From Stappia stellulata DSM 5886 (lineage in GTDB: Bacteria > Pseudomonadota > Alphaproteobacteria > Rhizobiales > Stappiaceae), in assembly GCF_000423705.1 (NCBI RefSeq), contig NZ_AUIM01000010.1:372001-436000 (forward strand): a DNA stretch of 64,000 bases, in the 5' to 3' direction. Shown here piece by piece: positions 17,719-26,039 of the stretch. The position numbers and the translations under genes are program-made. Every line of letters begins with the position of its first letter. Positions within the stretch are counted from its first letter, which is position 1. The notes under the pieces were generated by a model. The model was given only the letters and a program-made list of their open reading frames with translations. It was not told where the DNA came from and searched no databases.

Positions 17719-17970
17719 ATGAAGGTTAAATTCCATACTTGGCTCAAGACCAAGACCGGTTGCGCCGAGGAGGAGGTCGATCCGCCTGCGCATGTGCGCA
17801 CCATCGCGGATCTCACCGCGTTCCTTGGCGAGCGCCACGCGGAGGCGGCCCCGCTCTTCGCGATGCCGCAGGCGCTGCGCTATGTGATCGACCGACGTTA
17901 TGTCGATGCGGACCATGAGCTGTCCCCCTCGCAGGTCGTCGAAATCTATCCGCCGGTGACCGGCGGCTGA
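17719..17970 (+). CDS. MoaD/ThiS-like sulfur-carrier protein ending PPVTGG
   Basis: Encodes 83 residues, a standard MoaD-like beta-grasp protein: MKVKFHTWLKTKTG as first strand, an acidic helix, and a C-terminal strand with tail EIYPPVTGG. A strong site AGGAGG precedes the ATG. The terminal Gly would be adenylated and converted to a thiocarboxylate by the convergent E1-like gene. MoaD of molybdopterin synthase also ends FPPVxGG, so a molybdenum-cofactor role is possible, but no moaE or other moa gene is present. A SufE-type sulfur relay gene accompanies it instead. The last 25 bp overlap the 3' end of the E1-like gene on the other strand. Confidence 0.85.
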   Translation: MKVKFHTWLKTKTGCAEEEVDPPAHVRTIADLTAFLGERHAEAAPLFAMPQALRYVIDRRYVDADHELSPSQVVEIYPPVTGG

Positions 17971-18767
17971 GCCATTGCGCGCTCGCCCTGCGCGGTTGCC
18001 GATCCGCCGCAGCAGGGGCAGTCCGCGCGGCGGGCAAGCGGAATCTCGCTGAACCCGGCGGACAAGCCGTCGTACATGACGATCCGCCCGGACAGGCCCT
18101 CTCCAATGCCGAGGATCTCCTTCACGACCTCCATCGCCTGCAGGCCACCGATGACCGTCAACACGGGGCCAGCCACCCCCACCATCGAACAGGACGGGGT
18201 CATCTCGGGCGGAAGCGGCGTCGGATAGAGGCAGCGAAAGCACGGGTTTTCTCCGCCGCGAAAGGCAGCAAAGGTGGTGACCGTGCCTTCCGTCATCTGC
18301 GCGGCACCGCTGACCAGCGTCCGGCCCAGCGCGTGGCAGGTCGCGTGCAGAAGGTCGCGCGTGGCGAAATTGTCGGTGCAATCGGCGACAATGTCATAAC
18401 CCGAGATGAGGTCCGCCGCATTTGCAACGGTGACGGGAACCATATGCTCCACCACCTCGACATGCGGATTGCCGCGCCGCAATCGCGTCGCGGCGCTCGT
18501 CGTTTTCGGCGTGTCGAGATCTTCCATCGTGTGAATGACCTGACGGTGCAGGTTTGAGACCTCGACGAAATCGCCGTCGGCAATCCCGATCACACCGACA
18601 CCGGCGGCCCCCAGATATTGCAGGACGGGCGCGCCGAGACCTCCGGCGCCGACGACGAGCACGCGCGCGGCCTTGAGACGGAGCTGGCCCGCCTCGCCCC
18701 ATTCGGGCAGCACCATCTGGCGCTGGTAGTAGGCGTGTTCCCCGGCAGTCAGCACGTGTTCGCTCAT
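17946..18767 (-). CDS. E1-like adenylyltransferase (MoeB/HesA/ThiF family) ending PPVTGG
   Basis: Encodes 273 residues. The nucleotide loop is GAGGLG (40-45), then ADGD (63-66), SNLHRQ (71-76), K88 and CTDN (130-133). The zinc ligands are CFRC (176-179) and CPCC (250-253), and a Cys at 193 in SCSMVGVAGP aligns with the ThiF catalytic cysteine. This is a complete MoeB/ThiF enzyme for activating a MoaD/ThiS-like carrier. Unusually, about 18 residues follow the zinc site and end QPPVTGG, the same tail as the carrier. This comes from an overlapping palindrome shared by the two genes. Its start overlaps the sufE stop by 4 bp. Confidence 0.9.
   Translation of the reverse strand: MSEHVLTAGEHAYYQRQMVLPEWGEAGQLRLKAARVLVVGAGGLGAPVLQYLGAAGVGVIGIADGDFVEVSNLHRQVIHTMEDLDTPKTTSAATRLRRGNPHVEVVEHMVPVTVANAADLISGYDIVADCTDNFATRDLLHATCHALGRTLVSGAAQMTEGTVTTFAAFRGGENPCFRCLYPTPLPPEMTPSCSMVGVAGPVLTVIGGLQAMEVVKEILGIGEGLSGRIVMYDGLSAGFSEIPLARRADCPCCGGSATAQGERAMAQPPVTGG
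17950..17966. repeat. Palindrome encoding PPVTGG on both strands at convergent gene ends
   Basis: CCGCCGG-TGA-CCGGCGG has perfect 7-bp arms. Read on the plus strand it gives codons CCG CCG GTG ACC GGC GGC then TGA (17968-17970). Read on the minus strand it gives CCG CCG GTC ACC GGC GGA then TAG (17948-17946). Both genes therefore stop directly after Gly-Gly. It could also fold as a hairpin in either transcript, but no T-run follows. Confidence 0.95.
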
Positions 18768-19204
18768 GACAGCCCCGCCCGTTCAGCGGCCAGCCCCGCG
18801 CCGAAGCCGTGGATGTGTTTCAAGAGCCGGTAAAAGCCGTTGGCGCGGCTTGGCGCCAGCAACTCGATCATCCCGGCCTCGCGCAAGCGGTCCGGCGGGG
18901 TCGCGGCGACCTCCTCCACGGTGCGCCCGTCGTAGAGGCCGACCGCGATCGACAGCAAGCCGCGCATGATGCGGGCGTCGGAGTCGGCGGCAACGCGCAC
19001 CAGCTGCGCATCGGGGTCGACCCTCAGATCCAGCCACACCCGCGACTGGCAACCATGGAAACGATTTTCCTCCGTCTTGAGAGACGGATCCATTTCCGGC
19101 AGCTCCGACGCCATTTCCAAAAGCGCCACCACCGGCCCGCCCGAACCCGCATCCGGGCCGAGCCGGCCTCCGAGACCTTCCATGTAACTCTGGATCGAGG
19201 TCAT
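18764..19204 (-). CDS. SufE family sulfur acceptor
   Basis: Encodes 146 residues, the SufE length (138 in E. coli). The active-site loop RFHGCQSRVWL carries Cys52, matching the SufE cysteine that accepts persulfide from a SufS/IscS desulfurase. The start at 19204 is set by homology (MTSIQSYMEGL). It overlaps the E1-like gene by 4 bp and is upstream of it, which suggests it delivers sulfur to the E1/MoaD-like pair rather than to iron-sulfur assembly; no sufS, sufB, sufC or sufD is nearby. AnmK lies 65 bp upstream. Confidence 0.87.
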   Translation of the reverse strand: MTSIQSYMEGLGGRLGPDAGSGGPVVALLEMASELPEMDPSLKTEENRFHGCQSRVWLDLRVDPDAQLVRVAADSDARIMRGLLSIAVGLYDGRTVEEVAATPPDRLREAGMIELLAPSRANGFYRLLKHIHGFGAGLAAERAGLS

Positions 19205-19269
19205 CCCTGAGGCTCCGTTGGATCGCGGCGCGGCTTCCCCCCCCCGGGCCGCCGCCTTCGAGACCGTGA

Positions 19270-20397
19270 TCAGGCCGCCTTGCGCGCCCGCGCCAAAACA
19301 CCGCCGCCAAGCGGCTCCTTCACGCCCGTGGTGAGCGGGAAGCTGAGCGGCAGGCCGCGCTTGGAGCGCATCGCCAGGAAGGCGAAACACTCCGCCTCCA
19401 CCGCATCGCCGCGAAAACCGACGCTTTCGGCCGGCACGACCTCCGCGCCGGTGCGTTTCGCGATCTCGCGCATCATCACCGGGTTCTTGCGTCCGCCGCC
19501 GCACACCACGATCCGGCGCGGGCGGGTCGGCAGGAGGTCGAGCGCCTTGCCGACCGATCCGGCCGTGAAGGCGGTGAGAAGCGCCGCGCCATCTGCAAGG
19601 CTTTCGCCCTTCGCCATGGAGGCGGAGAAATCGAACCTGTCGAGCGACTTGGGATAGGGCGCGGCGAGAAAGGGGTGCTCCAGCAGCTTGCGCAGGCGGT
19701 CCTCGTCGACGGTGCCGCTTGCGGCAATCGCGCCGCCTTCATCCATGTCGCCGCCATTGTGCTCGTAAATCCAGTCGTTGACGGGCGCATTGGCCGGCCC
19801 CGTGTCGAAGGCAACCATGTGATCGCCGTCGCACCAGGTCAGATTGGCCACGCCGCCGAGATTGAGCACCGCCGTGTCGCCGCCGGCGTTGATTTTTCTC
19901 AGTGCTGCCTTGTGGTAGATCGCCGACAGCGGCGCGCCGTGTCCACCGGCCTTCATGTCGGCGGAGCGGAAATCATAGACGACATCCGTGCCGACGATGT
20001 CCGCCATCATGGCACCGTCGCCCAACTGCCGCGTGTAGCCGCGCCGCCCGCCCTCAGGCGCCCGGTGCAGCACGGTCTGTCCGTGAAAGCCGACGGCCGA
20101 AATGTCGGCAGCCGAATAGCCGTGCCTCTCGAGGAAGGCATTCACCGCAAGCGACTGCGCCTCGGTGAGCGCGGCCTCCGCCTCCCGGAAAATCGCGGGC
20201 TCCGGGCCGTCGAACTGCCACTTGAGCGCCGCCTCGAAGGTGCGGCCGAGCAGGTCGCGGATATCGACCGGATAGGGCGCGAGCTCCCACGGCCCGAAGG
20301 CATCGATCGTCTCGCCGTCGGTCTTGATCATGGCGATGTCGATGTAACCGTCGAGAACGGTTCCGGTCATCAGGCCGATTGCCCATGCAGGCTTCAT
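19270..20397 (-). CDS. anmK: Anhydro-N-acetylmuramic acid kinase AnmK
   Basis: Encodes 375 residues (E. coli 369). The N-terminal motif [11 protein letters not shown] is a variant of the usual [37 protein letters not shown] (with the catalytic Asp), NLGGVANLT and [10 protein letters not shown] are all present. It cleaves and phosphorylates 1,6-anhydroMurNAc to give MurNAc-6-P, the substrate of MurQ encoded at 1673-2596. The start is ATG 20397; the open frame runs on upstream without protein character. It lies between the radical SAM and sufE genes, an unusual place, and may be a passenger in this cluster or a participant in amino-sugar supply. Confidence 0.92.
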   Translation of the reverse strand: MKPAWAIGLMTGTVLDGYIDIAMIKTDGETIDAFGPWELAPYPVDIRDLLGRTFEAALKWQFDGPEPAIFREAEAALTEAQSLAVNAFLERHGYSAADISAVGFHGQTVLHRAPEGGRRGYTRQLGDGAMMADIVGTDVVYDFRSADMKAGGHGAPLSAIYHKAALRKINAGGDTAVLNLGGVANLTWCDGDHMVAFDTGPANAPVNDWIYEHNGGDMDEGGAIAASGTVDEDRLRKLLEHPFLAAPYPKSLDRFDFSASMAKGESLADGAALLTAFTAGSVGKALDLLPTRPRRIVVCGGGRKNPVMMREIAKRTGAEVVPAESVGFRGDAVEAECFAFLAMRSKRGLPLSFPLTTGVKEPLGGGVLARARKAA

Positions 20398-20422
20398 GTC
20401 GTCTGGCTCCTTCTGCGCCGCC

Positions 20423-21403
20423 TCAGGCCGCGGCGGCGCGTTTGTCCTGGATGTGTTGCGGGAAAATGCGGCCCGCCGGCTTCCGGCAGTCCTTGCAATG
20501 GCTGACGGCACCGCGCCCGTGGTCGGCGAGACGGCAGCGGAAGGCGAGCGCGCCGGCCAGCACCCGGTCGACGCCGTCGCGCAACAGGTTGCCGACGATC
20601 CCGGCCTGACCATGACTGATCACGCAGATGGAAACGTCGCCGTTCGGCGCAACGCAAAAGACATGCCCGGCCCAGAAGCACGGAAGCTGCGGAACGGGGA
20701 GATGCGGCAAGACCTCCTCAGACAGCATCCGGTCGAGCGTGCCGTCGCTTTCCAGGTTCTCGATCTTGTCGATGGCCTGTTCCGCGCCGCCGGGCAAGAG
20801 CGGCTTGACCTTCTCGTATTGGTCGACGCGTTCCAGCAACTTGAGAAAGCGCGGATCATAGTCCTCAATCGGTTCGTCCAGATCGATCTGATAGACGCCG
20901 ACGCGCAGGCCCGGCCGGTCCTTCGCACGGTCGAGAAGCACCTCCAGCCCGCGCAGCGATTTCTCGAAGTTGCCCTCGCCCCGGTTGAGGTCGTGGGACA
21001 GGCGGTTTCCGCCGTCGAGCGAGACGAAGATCTTGTGGTCGAAATCGACGGAGACGATCTCCTCCACCCGTTTCTCGGTCAGCATGGTGCCGTTGGTGTG
21101 CCACTGGAGCGGCACATCCGGCATGACGTCGCCGACGGTTGCGAGCAGCTCGGCAAAGCGCGGGTTCATCAAGGGTTCGCCACGCCAGTTCAGATGAATG
21201 GTCTGGACATCGACCGAACCGCTGTCGCGCAGGTCGCTCAGCATGCGCCGGAGATCCTCCGGCGTCATGTCGTCCTTGCCGTGGCTGAGCTTGGTGTAAC
21301 ACAGCCGGCAGGCAAGATTGCAGCGGGTGGTGGGGTCGAGCCAGAGCCAGACGGGCGATCCGTCGATGGCTGAACTCTCGGTGCGCGGAGTGTGAGCAGT
21401 CAT
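20423..21403 (-). CDS. Radical SAM protein with SPASM-like C-terminal cysteines
   Basis: Encodes 326 residues. The CxxxCxxC motif is C28-C32-C35 in [11 protein letters not shown], binding the SAM-cleaving 4Fe-4S cluster. [11 protein letters not shown] and [10 protein letters not shown] are typical of SPASM/twitch radical SAM proteins. Further cysteines in the last third ([18 protein letters not shown]-like [14 protein letters not shown]) could hold one or two auxiliary clusters. Families with this layout modify peptides or act on sugars and other small molecules; the substrate is unknown. ATG 21403 is chosen over an earlier ATG since homology begins there. The short upstream gap holds a 6-bp-arm palindrome (21460-21479). 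Confidence 0.8.
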   Translation of the reverse strand: MTAHTPRTESSAIDGSPVWLWLDPTTRCNLACRLCYTKLSHGKDDMTPEDLRRMLSDLRDSGSVDVQTIHLNWRGEPLMNPRFAELLATVGDVMPDVPLQWHTNGTMLTEKRVEEIVSVDFDHKIFVSLDGGNRLSHDLNRGEGNFEKSLRGLEVLLDRAKDRPGLRVGVYQIDLDEPIEDYDPRFLKLLERVDQYEKVKPLLPGGAEQAIDKIENLESDGTLDRMLSEEVLPHLPVPQLPCFWAGHVFCVAPNGDVSICVISHGQAGIVGNLLRDGVDRVLAGALAFRCRLADHGRGAVSHCKDCRKPAGRIFPQHIQDKRAAAA

Positions 21404-21459
21404 GCGAGCTCCCTGGTCACCTGCTGCCAGGATGCCCCTGGCCGAGCGCATTCAGTTGA

Positions 21460-21479
21460 TCATACAATTTTCCGTATGA
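21460..21479. promoter_or_regulatory. Inverted repeat upstream of the radical SAM gene
   Basis: TCATAC-N8-GTATGA, perfect 6-bp arms, lies 57 bp upstream of the radical SAM start in a locally AT-rich 108-bp gap. It is probably an operator for an internal promoter. No adjacent regulator gene is available to assign it to. Confidence 0.4.
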
Positions 21480-21511
21480 CAATACCTTTATAGTACCATT
21501 ACAAGTCCAGA

Positions 21512-22543
21512 TTAAGACATTGCGCGCGGATAATGGATCGGCACGCACCAGTGGTTTTCCGCAACCCAGTCGGTGTTCGCAAGGTCGACCGAGTGCTTGA
21601 AAATCCGGTGGCAGGGCAATTCGTAGACCTTGCCGGCGCCGCCCTCGACCGGATCGAAGACGATGTATTTGTAAAAGCCGCTCTCCATCCCTTCGGGCAG
21701 ACGCACCCGGTTGGGATAGGCCGGGTCGAGAACGTCGCGCGCATAGGCCTGCTTCCAGGCGACGATATCGGCAAGCCGCCGCGTCTGAATGACGCCCATC
21801 GCCGCGGTGAACTCGTCGATGCGGTGGTTCATGCCCTCGATGCGGTAGCCGGATCCCCGGCCATAATCGCGGTACGAGCAGGCGTGACGGGCAAGATCCG
21901 GGTTCGCGGTGACCAGCATGCCGCCTTCGCCCGTGGAGATCGTCTTGGTGGGGTAGAAGGAATAAATCCCGGCGTCGCCGAAACTCCCGGCCGCGCGACC
22001 GTTCCAGTTGGCGCCATGGGCATGGGCGCAATCCTCGATCAGCCAGATGCCCTTTTCCCGGCAATAGGCGGCGATCCTCTCGATGTCGAAGGCGATATGT
22101 CCGCCGACATGCACGATCCAGGCCGCCTTCGGCCGATGCCGTTCGGCCGTTGCCACGAAATCGTCGAAAGACCCGCAAAGGTCCTCGCGGTTGCAGTCGT
22201 AAAAGACAATTGAGGCTCCGGACGTCTGCGCGGAACGCGGGGTCGCCAAAAAGGTGTTGGAGGGCGACAGCACCTTTTCGCCCGCGACGCCGACGAAATC
22301 GAGTGCCGCCAATGCCCCGCCGGCCCAGTTGTTGAAGGCAACGGCCTCCAGACCCGTTTGCGCGGTCCAGGCTGCCTCGAAGGCGCGCGTGTGATCGCCG
22401 TCGCTCCAGCGGTTGGAGCGCAGGATATCGCGCCAGACGGCCAGAAGCGCCTCCTCGTCGCGCGCATCGAAGGCAACGGAAAACGGCAGGTGCGCGGGGC
22501 GTTCCGCGGCAGTGTCGAAAGCTTGTGCAACCGGCTTGCTCAT
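21512..22543 (-). CDS. DegT/DnrJ/EryC1/StrS family PLP aminotransferase
   Basis: Encodes 343 residues of the fold-type I sugar-aminotransferase family. The PLP lysine is K200 in SFYPTKTISTGEGG, the pyridine-nitrogen Asp is D171 in IEDCAHAHG, and the N-terminal RWSDGDHTRAFEAAW is the expected substrate-side segment. Most family members transfer an amino group to a keto sugar nucleotide, though a few act on other ketones or serve as regulators. It overlaps the preceding flavoprotein gene by 4 bp (ATGA), so the two are probably made together and act in one pathway. Confidence 0.87.
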   Translation of the reverse strand: MSKPVAQAFDTAAERPAHLPFSVAFDARDEEALLAVWRDILRSNRWSDGDHTRAFEAAWTAQTGLEAVAFNNWAGGALAALDFVGVAGEKVLSPSNTFLATPRSAQTSGASIVFYDCNREDLCGSFDDFVATAERHRPKAAWIVHVGGHIAFDIERIAAYCREKGIWLIEDCAHAHGANWNGRAAGSFGDAGIYSFYPTKTISTGEGGMLVTANPDLARHACSYRDYGRGSGYRIEGMNHRIDEFTAAMGVIQTRRLADIVAWKQAYARDVLDPAYPNRVRLPEGMESGFYKYIVFDPVEGGAGKVYELPCHRIFKHSVDLANTDWVAENHWCVPIHYPRAMS

Positions 22544-23751
22544 AACAGCATATCCTCTCCCGCCCGCCCGAAAAGCGCGGCGCCATCGTTGCGGGCGTGA
22601 AGTTCGTATTGGTTGGCCGCATGCTGGCGCGCTGCAAGCATGTCATTGAAAAACCGAAGCAAAGGCGAGCCGCGATAGAGCGCGGACGCCCCGGCCGCCC
22701 GCAGCAGGCCGGCGGCGTGATCGAAACAGCGGTCCGCGACACGGGTGGCGTTCAGCCGGAAGACGCGCCTTCGCGCAAGCGGCACCTCCTCGACGCGCTC
22801 CGCCGCCGCGGTCATCTCGGCAAGATCCCCCTCCAGCACCTGCCACATCGCCGCGAGATCCGCGTCGACCCTGGCGCAAAGGTCCTGAACATGAGGGTCC
22901 TCGGCAATGCGCTGCGCCATCATCGACGTGCGCTCGCCGTTTGCCGCGAGGAACGCGGTGAGCATGCCGCGCAAGCCACCGAGCGATGCGGTCGAGATCG
23001 CCCGAAACAGAAGTTGCGGCAAAGGCAGGCGGTAAAGCGGCCCGCCGTTGATCGCCGTGCCCGGTGTGCGTGCGTGAAAGCGATCCTCATGCGCAAGAAA
23101 GCGATGCGCGGGGACGCAAGCCTGCGCGACGGTGACTGCGTGACTACCGGTGCCGCGCAAGCCGGCGACATCCCAGTCCGATACGATCCCGACATCGGCG
23201 CGCGGCACGACGCAGGCACCCGCCTGCGGCACGCCATCCACCTCCCGCAAGGCGCCGAGGACCAGCCAGTCGGCATGGTCGACCCCGCTGGAGAAGCGCC
23301 AGCGTCCGGACAGCCTGTACCCGCCGCCCGCTGCCGCCTCCAGGCGGCCGCCGGGCATGTTGCTCGACGACAGGATCGCATCGGGAGAGGCGCCCCACAC
23401 ATCCGCCTGCGCCTGCGGATCGAAGAGCGCCAGATGAAACGAAACCACCCCCATGTTGGCCAGCACCCAGCCGGCCGACATGTCCGCCTCCGCCAGAAGG
23501 CCCTGCAAACGGAAGAGGGTGACCGCCGGACGCTCGAGACCGCCGAACCCATGCGGCTGCAGCACCCGAAAGAACCCGTTTTCGCGAAAGGTCGCCACCG
23601 TTTCCGCGCTCAGGCAACAGGCTTCGTCCCCCGCCTCCGCCCGCATGCGCAGAACACCCTGCAACGCCCGTCCGGCCGCCAGGACATCGTCTGCGGACGA
23701 CAAAGATGCGTCGGCAGGAACGACCCCGGAAAGAGAGGCGGACAGGGACAC
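22540..23751 (-). CDS. Acyl-CoA dehydrogenase-fold flavoprotein (probable monooxygenase or N-oxygenase)
   Basis: Encodes 403 residues from a GTG at 23751, preceded by GGAGG seven bases upstream. It has the N-terminal helical, central beta (YRLSGRWRFSSGVDHADW) and C-terminal helical parts of the acyl-CoA dehydrogenase superfamily, in the branch (Acyl-CoA_dh_2) that includes flavin-dependent hydroxylases such as HpaB-like HsaA, DszC and the sugar N-oxygenase KijD3. The usual dehydrogenase catalytic Glu is not obvious. The tight coupling to a DegT aminotransferase favours an N-oxygenase on an amino sugar, as an inference only. Confidence 0.72.
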   Translation of the reverse strand: MSLSASLSGVVPADASLSSADDVLAAGRALQGVLRMRAEAGDEACCLSAETVATFRENGFFRVLQPHGFGGLERPAVTLFRLQGLLAEADMSAGWVLANMGVVSFHLALFDPQAQADVWGASPDAILSSSNMPGGRLEAAAGGGYRLSGRWRFSSGVDHADWLVLGALREVDGVPQAGACVVPRADVGIVSDWDVAGLRGTGSHAVTVAQACVPAHRFLAHEDRFHARTPGTAINGGPLYRLPLPQLLFRAISTASLGGLRGMLTAFLAANGERTSMMAQRIAEDPHVQDLCARVDADLAAMWQVLEGDLAEMTAAAERVEEVPLARRRVFRLNATRVADRCFDHAAGLLRAAGASALYRGSPLLRFFNDMLAARQHAANQYELHARNDGAALFGRAGEDMLL

Positions 23752-23760
23752 AGCGGACCT

Positions 23761-23784
23761 CCAGTCTCGGTGGTGTTAGACTGG
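23761..23784. promoter_or_regulatory. Inverted repeat at the flavoprotein start
   Basis: CCAGTCT-N10-AGACTGG has perfect 7-bp arms and lies 10-33 bp upstream of the GTG start at 23751, overlapping its ribosome site. This is a good position for a repressor site or an mRNA hairpin controlling translation. Confidence 0.4.
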
Positions 23785-24142
23785 TAGGATATTTCAGGTG
23801 GCGATTTTTGCAAGGACACGCTTAGAAACAATGGCGGCGCACCGTTTCCCGCAGCCTTGCGAAGCGCCAACGAAGGCGGCTTCCACCGCAGATGTCGACC
23901 GCTATCTGGATGCCCGTCCAAAAAACCCTACCTGTGCCGCTCGCCAGATACCGGTCGACCGGACACGATGGTATCGCTCCCCCTCCCGGAGGCGCGCCCG
24001 GTCGATGACGCCAACGCCTCCCAGCGACGCTCACCCTGTCGTTCGACGCGGCCCGACCCGACAAGACCACCGTCGGCGAGGCCCCGGAATGCGCGCCGAC
24101 GCGTCCGGACAACCGCCGTCAGAAGACCGGCGCCATACGTTT

Positions 24143-24169
24143 AAGTCATTTGCTCAAAACTATTGACTT
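24143..24169. promoter_or_regulatory. 27-bp inverted repeat, regulon site A
   Basis: AAGTCATTTG-N7-CTATTGACTT, 118 bp upstream of the acyl-CoA ligase start. It has the same outer half-sites (AAGTC...GACTT), near-identical inner bases and the same 27-bp span as the repeats at 30045 and 39473. It is probably the operator of the TetR protein encoded at 27287-27949. Confidence 0.65.
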
Positions 24170-24287
24170 AGATCTCGGGTTCGCGCCATGCTCGACAAAC
24201 ACGCTCTGGCGGCCGCTCTTCCGGGGAGGTATCGGAAAGCGCAAAACAGCGACAAGCCAGCAAGTCGGGTTCGTGCGGGAGGAAAAC

Positions 24288-25955
24288 ATGTTCGACGTAC
24301 AAGACAGCATGCTGTCTGAGGAAACAAACGATCCGCGGATCCCCGCGCGCCAGGACGTGGTCACCCGGCATCTGATCGACCGGCAGGCCAGAGACCGCCC
24401 CGACACGGTTTTTGCAAAATTCGACGACACCGGCGAGGAATGGACCTACGCGACGCTTCGCGACCTGGTTCTGCAGACGGCGGTCGGCCTTCAGGACCAG
24501 GGCGTCCGGCAGGGCGATCACGTTCTCGTCTGGATGCCGAACTGCCGGGAACAAATCCGGATCTTTTTCGCGCTCAACTATCTCGGAGCGATCTACGTTC
24601 CGATCAACACCGCCTACAAGGGCCGGCTTCTGGAACATGTCATCGACATCTCGGACGCCACGCTCGCCATCGTCGAGGCAACCCTCGTCGAGCGGATGGA
24701 AGGTGTGGACCTCGGACGCCTGGAGAGGCTGATCGTCACCGGCACGGCCGGCACGGACGGAGAGGAGATCGCGGCCCCGCTTCCCGCAACGCTCTACCAG
24801 GAGGCACTGCTGCCCGAAAGCGGCTCGCTGGCCCCGCTCCAGCGCAGCATCGAGCCCTGGGACCCGATGACCATCATCTTCACCTCCGGCACGACCGGCC
24901 CGTCGAAGGGGGTGCTGATGTCCTATCTCCACCTCTTTTCGAACGCGGGCCCGGAATCCTGGCCCTTCGTCACCGCTGACGACCGCTATCTGATCAATGC
25001 GCCGATGTTCCATATCGGCGGCTCCGGACCGATGTTCTGCATGTTGGCGCGCGGCGGCTCGATCGCGGTCGTGGAACGTTTCGACACCGCCACCTACTGG
25101 GACCAGGTGCGCCGCACCGGCAGCACGGTCGCCTTCCTGCTGGGGGTCATGGCCAGCTTTCTTGAAAAGCAGCCAGCGAAACCGGACGATGCGGACAACC
25201 CCTTGCGGCTTGTCCTGATGGTGCCCCTGGCGTCGAACGCGGAGAGTTTCGCCAGCCGCTTCGGCCTCGATGTCTACACGATCTTCAACATGACCGAGGT
25301 GTCCAGCCCGATCGTGTCCGAACCCAACCCGAAGGTTCGGGGCACCTGCGGAAAGCCGAGGCCTGGGGTGGAGGTCCGGCTGGTCGACGGGAACGACTGC
25401 GAAGTCCCGGTCGGCACCATGGGGGAAATGATCGTCCGCACCGACCGGCCGTGGGCAATGAACAGCGGATACTACAAGATGCCGGAGGCCACCGCCAAAG
25501 CCTGGCGCAATGGCTGGTTTCACACCGGCGACGCCTTTGTGCGCGACGAGGAGGGGAACTTCTTCTTCGCCGACCGGGTGAAGGACGCCATCCGGCGCAG
25601 GGGCGAGAACATTTCGTCCTTCGAAGTGGAATCCGAGGTTCTGGCCCACCCCGACGTGTTCGAGGCCGCCGCCGTGGCCGTCGACAGCGAACACAGCGAG
25701 GACGAAGTGATGATCTGCGTCTCGCCGGTCGCCGGACGCACGATCGACCCGGCCGAACTGATCGCGTTTCTCCAGGAGCGCATGGCCTACTTCATGGTGC
25801 CGCGCTACGTGCGCATTCTGGACAGCCTTCCCAAGACGCCGACGGCCAAGGTGTTGAAGCACCAGTTGCGCAGCGAAGGCCTGACGCCGGACACCTGCGA
25901 TCGCAACGCCGAGGGCATTTCCATCAAGGGAGAAAGGTTTCGCACGCCTGCCTGA
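24288..25955 (+). CDS. AMP-forming acyl-CoA ligase (CaiC-like)
   Basis: Encodes 555 residues of the ANL superfamily. The P-loop-like motif is IIFTSGTTGPSKG, A5 is IFNMTEVSSP, the A8 hinge is GWFHTGDAFVRDEEG with the following DRVKDAIRRRGENIS, and the catalytic lysine region is TPTAKVLKHQL. The start is ATG 24288 with GGAGG upstream; an in-frame ATG at 24150 falls inside the operator and is rejected. The closest described functions are crotonobetaine/carnitine-CoA ligase type enzymes, but the acid is unknown. It heads a two-gene unit with the alcohol dehydrogenase and is under regulon site A. Confidence 0.87.
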   Translation: MFDVQDSMLSEETNDPRIPARQDVVTRHLIDRQARDRPDTVFAKFDDTGEEWTYATLRDLVLQTAVGLQDQGVRQGDHVLVWMPNCREQIRIFFALNYLGAIYVPINTAYKGRLLEHVIDISDATLAIVEATLVERMEGVDLGRLERLIVTGTAGTDGEEIAAPLPATLYQEALLPESGSLAPLQRSIEPWDPMTIIFTSGTTGPSKGVLMSYLHLFSNAGPESWPFVTADDRYLINAPMFHIGGSGPMFCMLARGGSIAVVERFDTATYWDQVRRTGSTVAFLLGVMASFLEKQPAKPDDADNPLRLVLMVPLASNAESFASRFGLDVYTIFNMTEVSSPIVSEPNPKVRGTCGKPRPGVEVRLVDGNDCEVPVGTMGEMIVRTDRPWAMNSGYYKMPEATAKAWRNGWFHTGDAFVRDEEGNFFFADRVKDAIRRRGENISSFEVESEVLAHPDVFEAAAVAVDSEHSEDEVMICVSPVAGRTIDPAELIAFLQERMAYFMVPRYVRILDSLPKTPTAKVLKHQLRSEGLTPDTCDRNAEGISIKGERFRTPA

Positions 25956-26039
25956 CCTTCCGGGTCGCCAGGCGCACGCCCCTGCACCGGAAATGGAGCA
26001 GGAAGCAATTCTGTTTGTTCATTTTCCGGGGAGGAAACA

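Larger units (their letters stand above)
23752..24287. other. Divergent intergenic region, 536 bp
   Basis: This gap separates the minus-strand flavoprotein operon from the plus-strand ligase operon. At its left end an inverted repeat CCAGTCT-N10-AGACTGG (23761-23784) sits on the flavoprotein promoter or ribosome site. At its right end are the 27-bp type operator at 24143-24169 and the ribosome site before ATG 24288. The middle (about 23800-24130) is GC-rich and open in several frames, but no frame looks like a known protein. I see nothing supportable there. Confidence 0.5.

Noticed and set aside
17719-18767. Straightforward molybdopterin MoaD/MoeB pair
   Set aside because: Not excluded for the proteins themselves, but no moaE, moaA, moaC or mog gene is near and sufE is coupled to the E1 instead, so I do not assign moaD and moeB.
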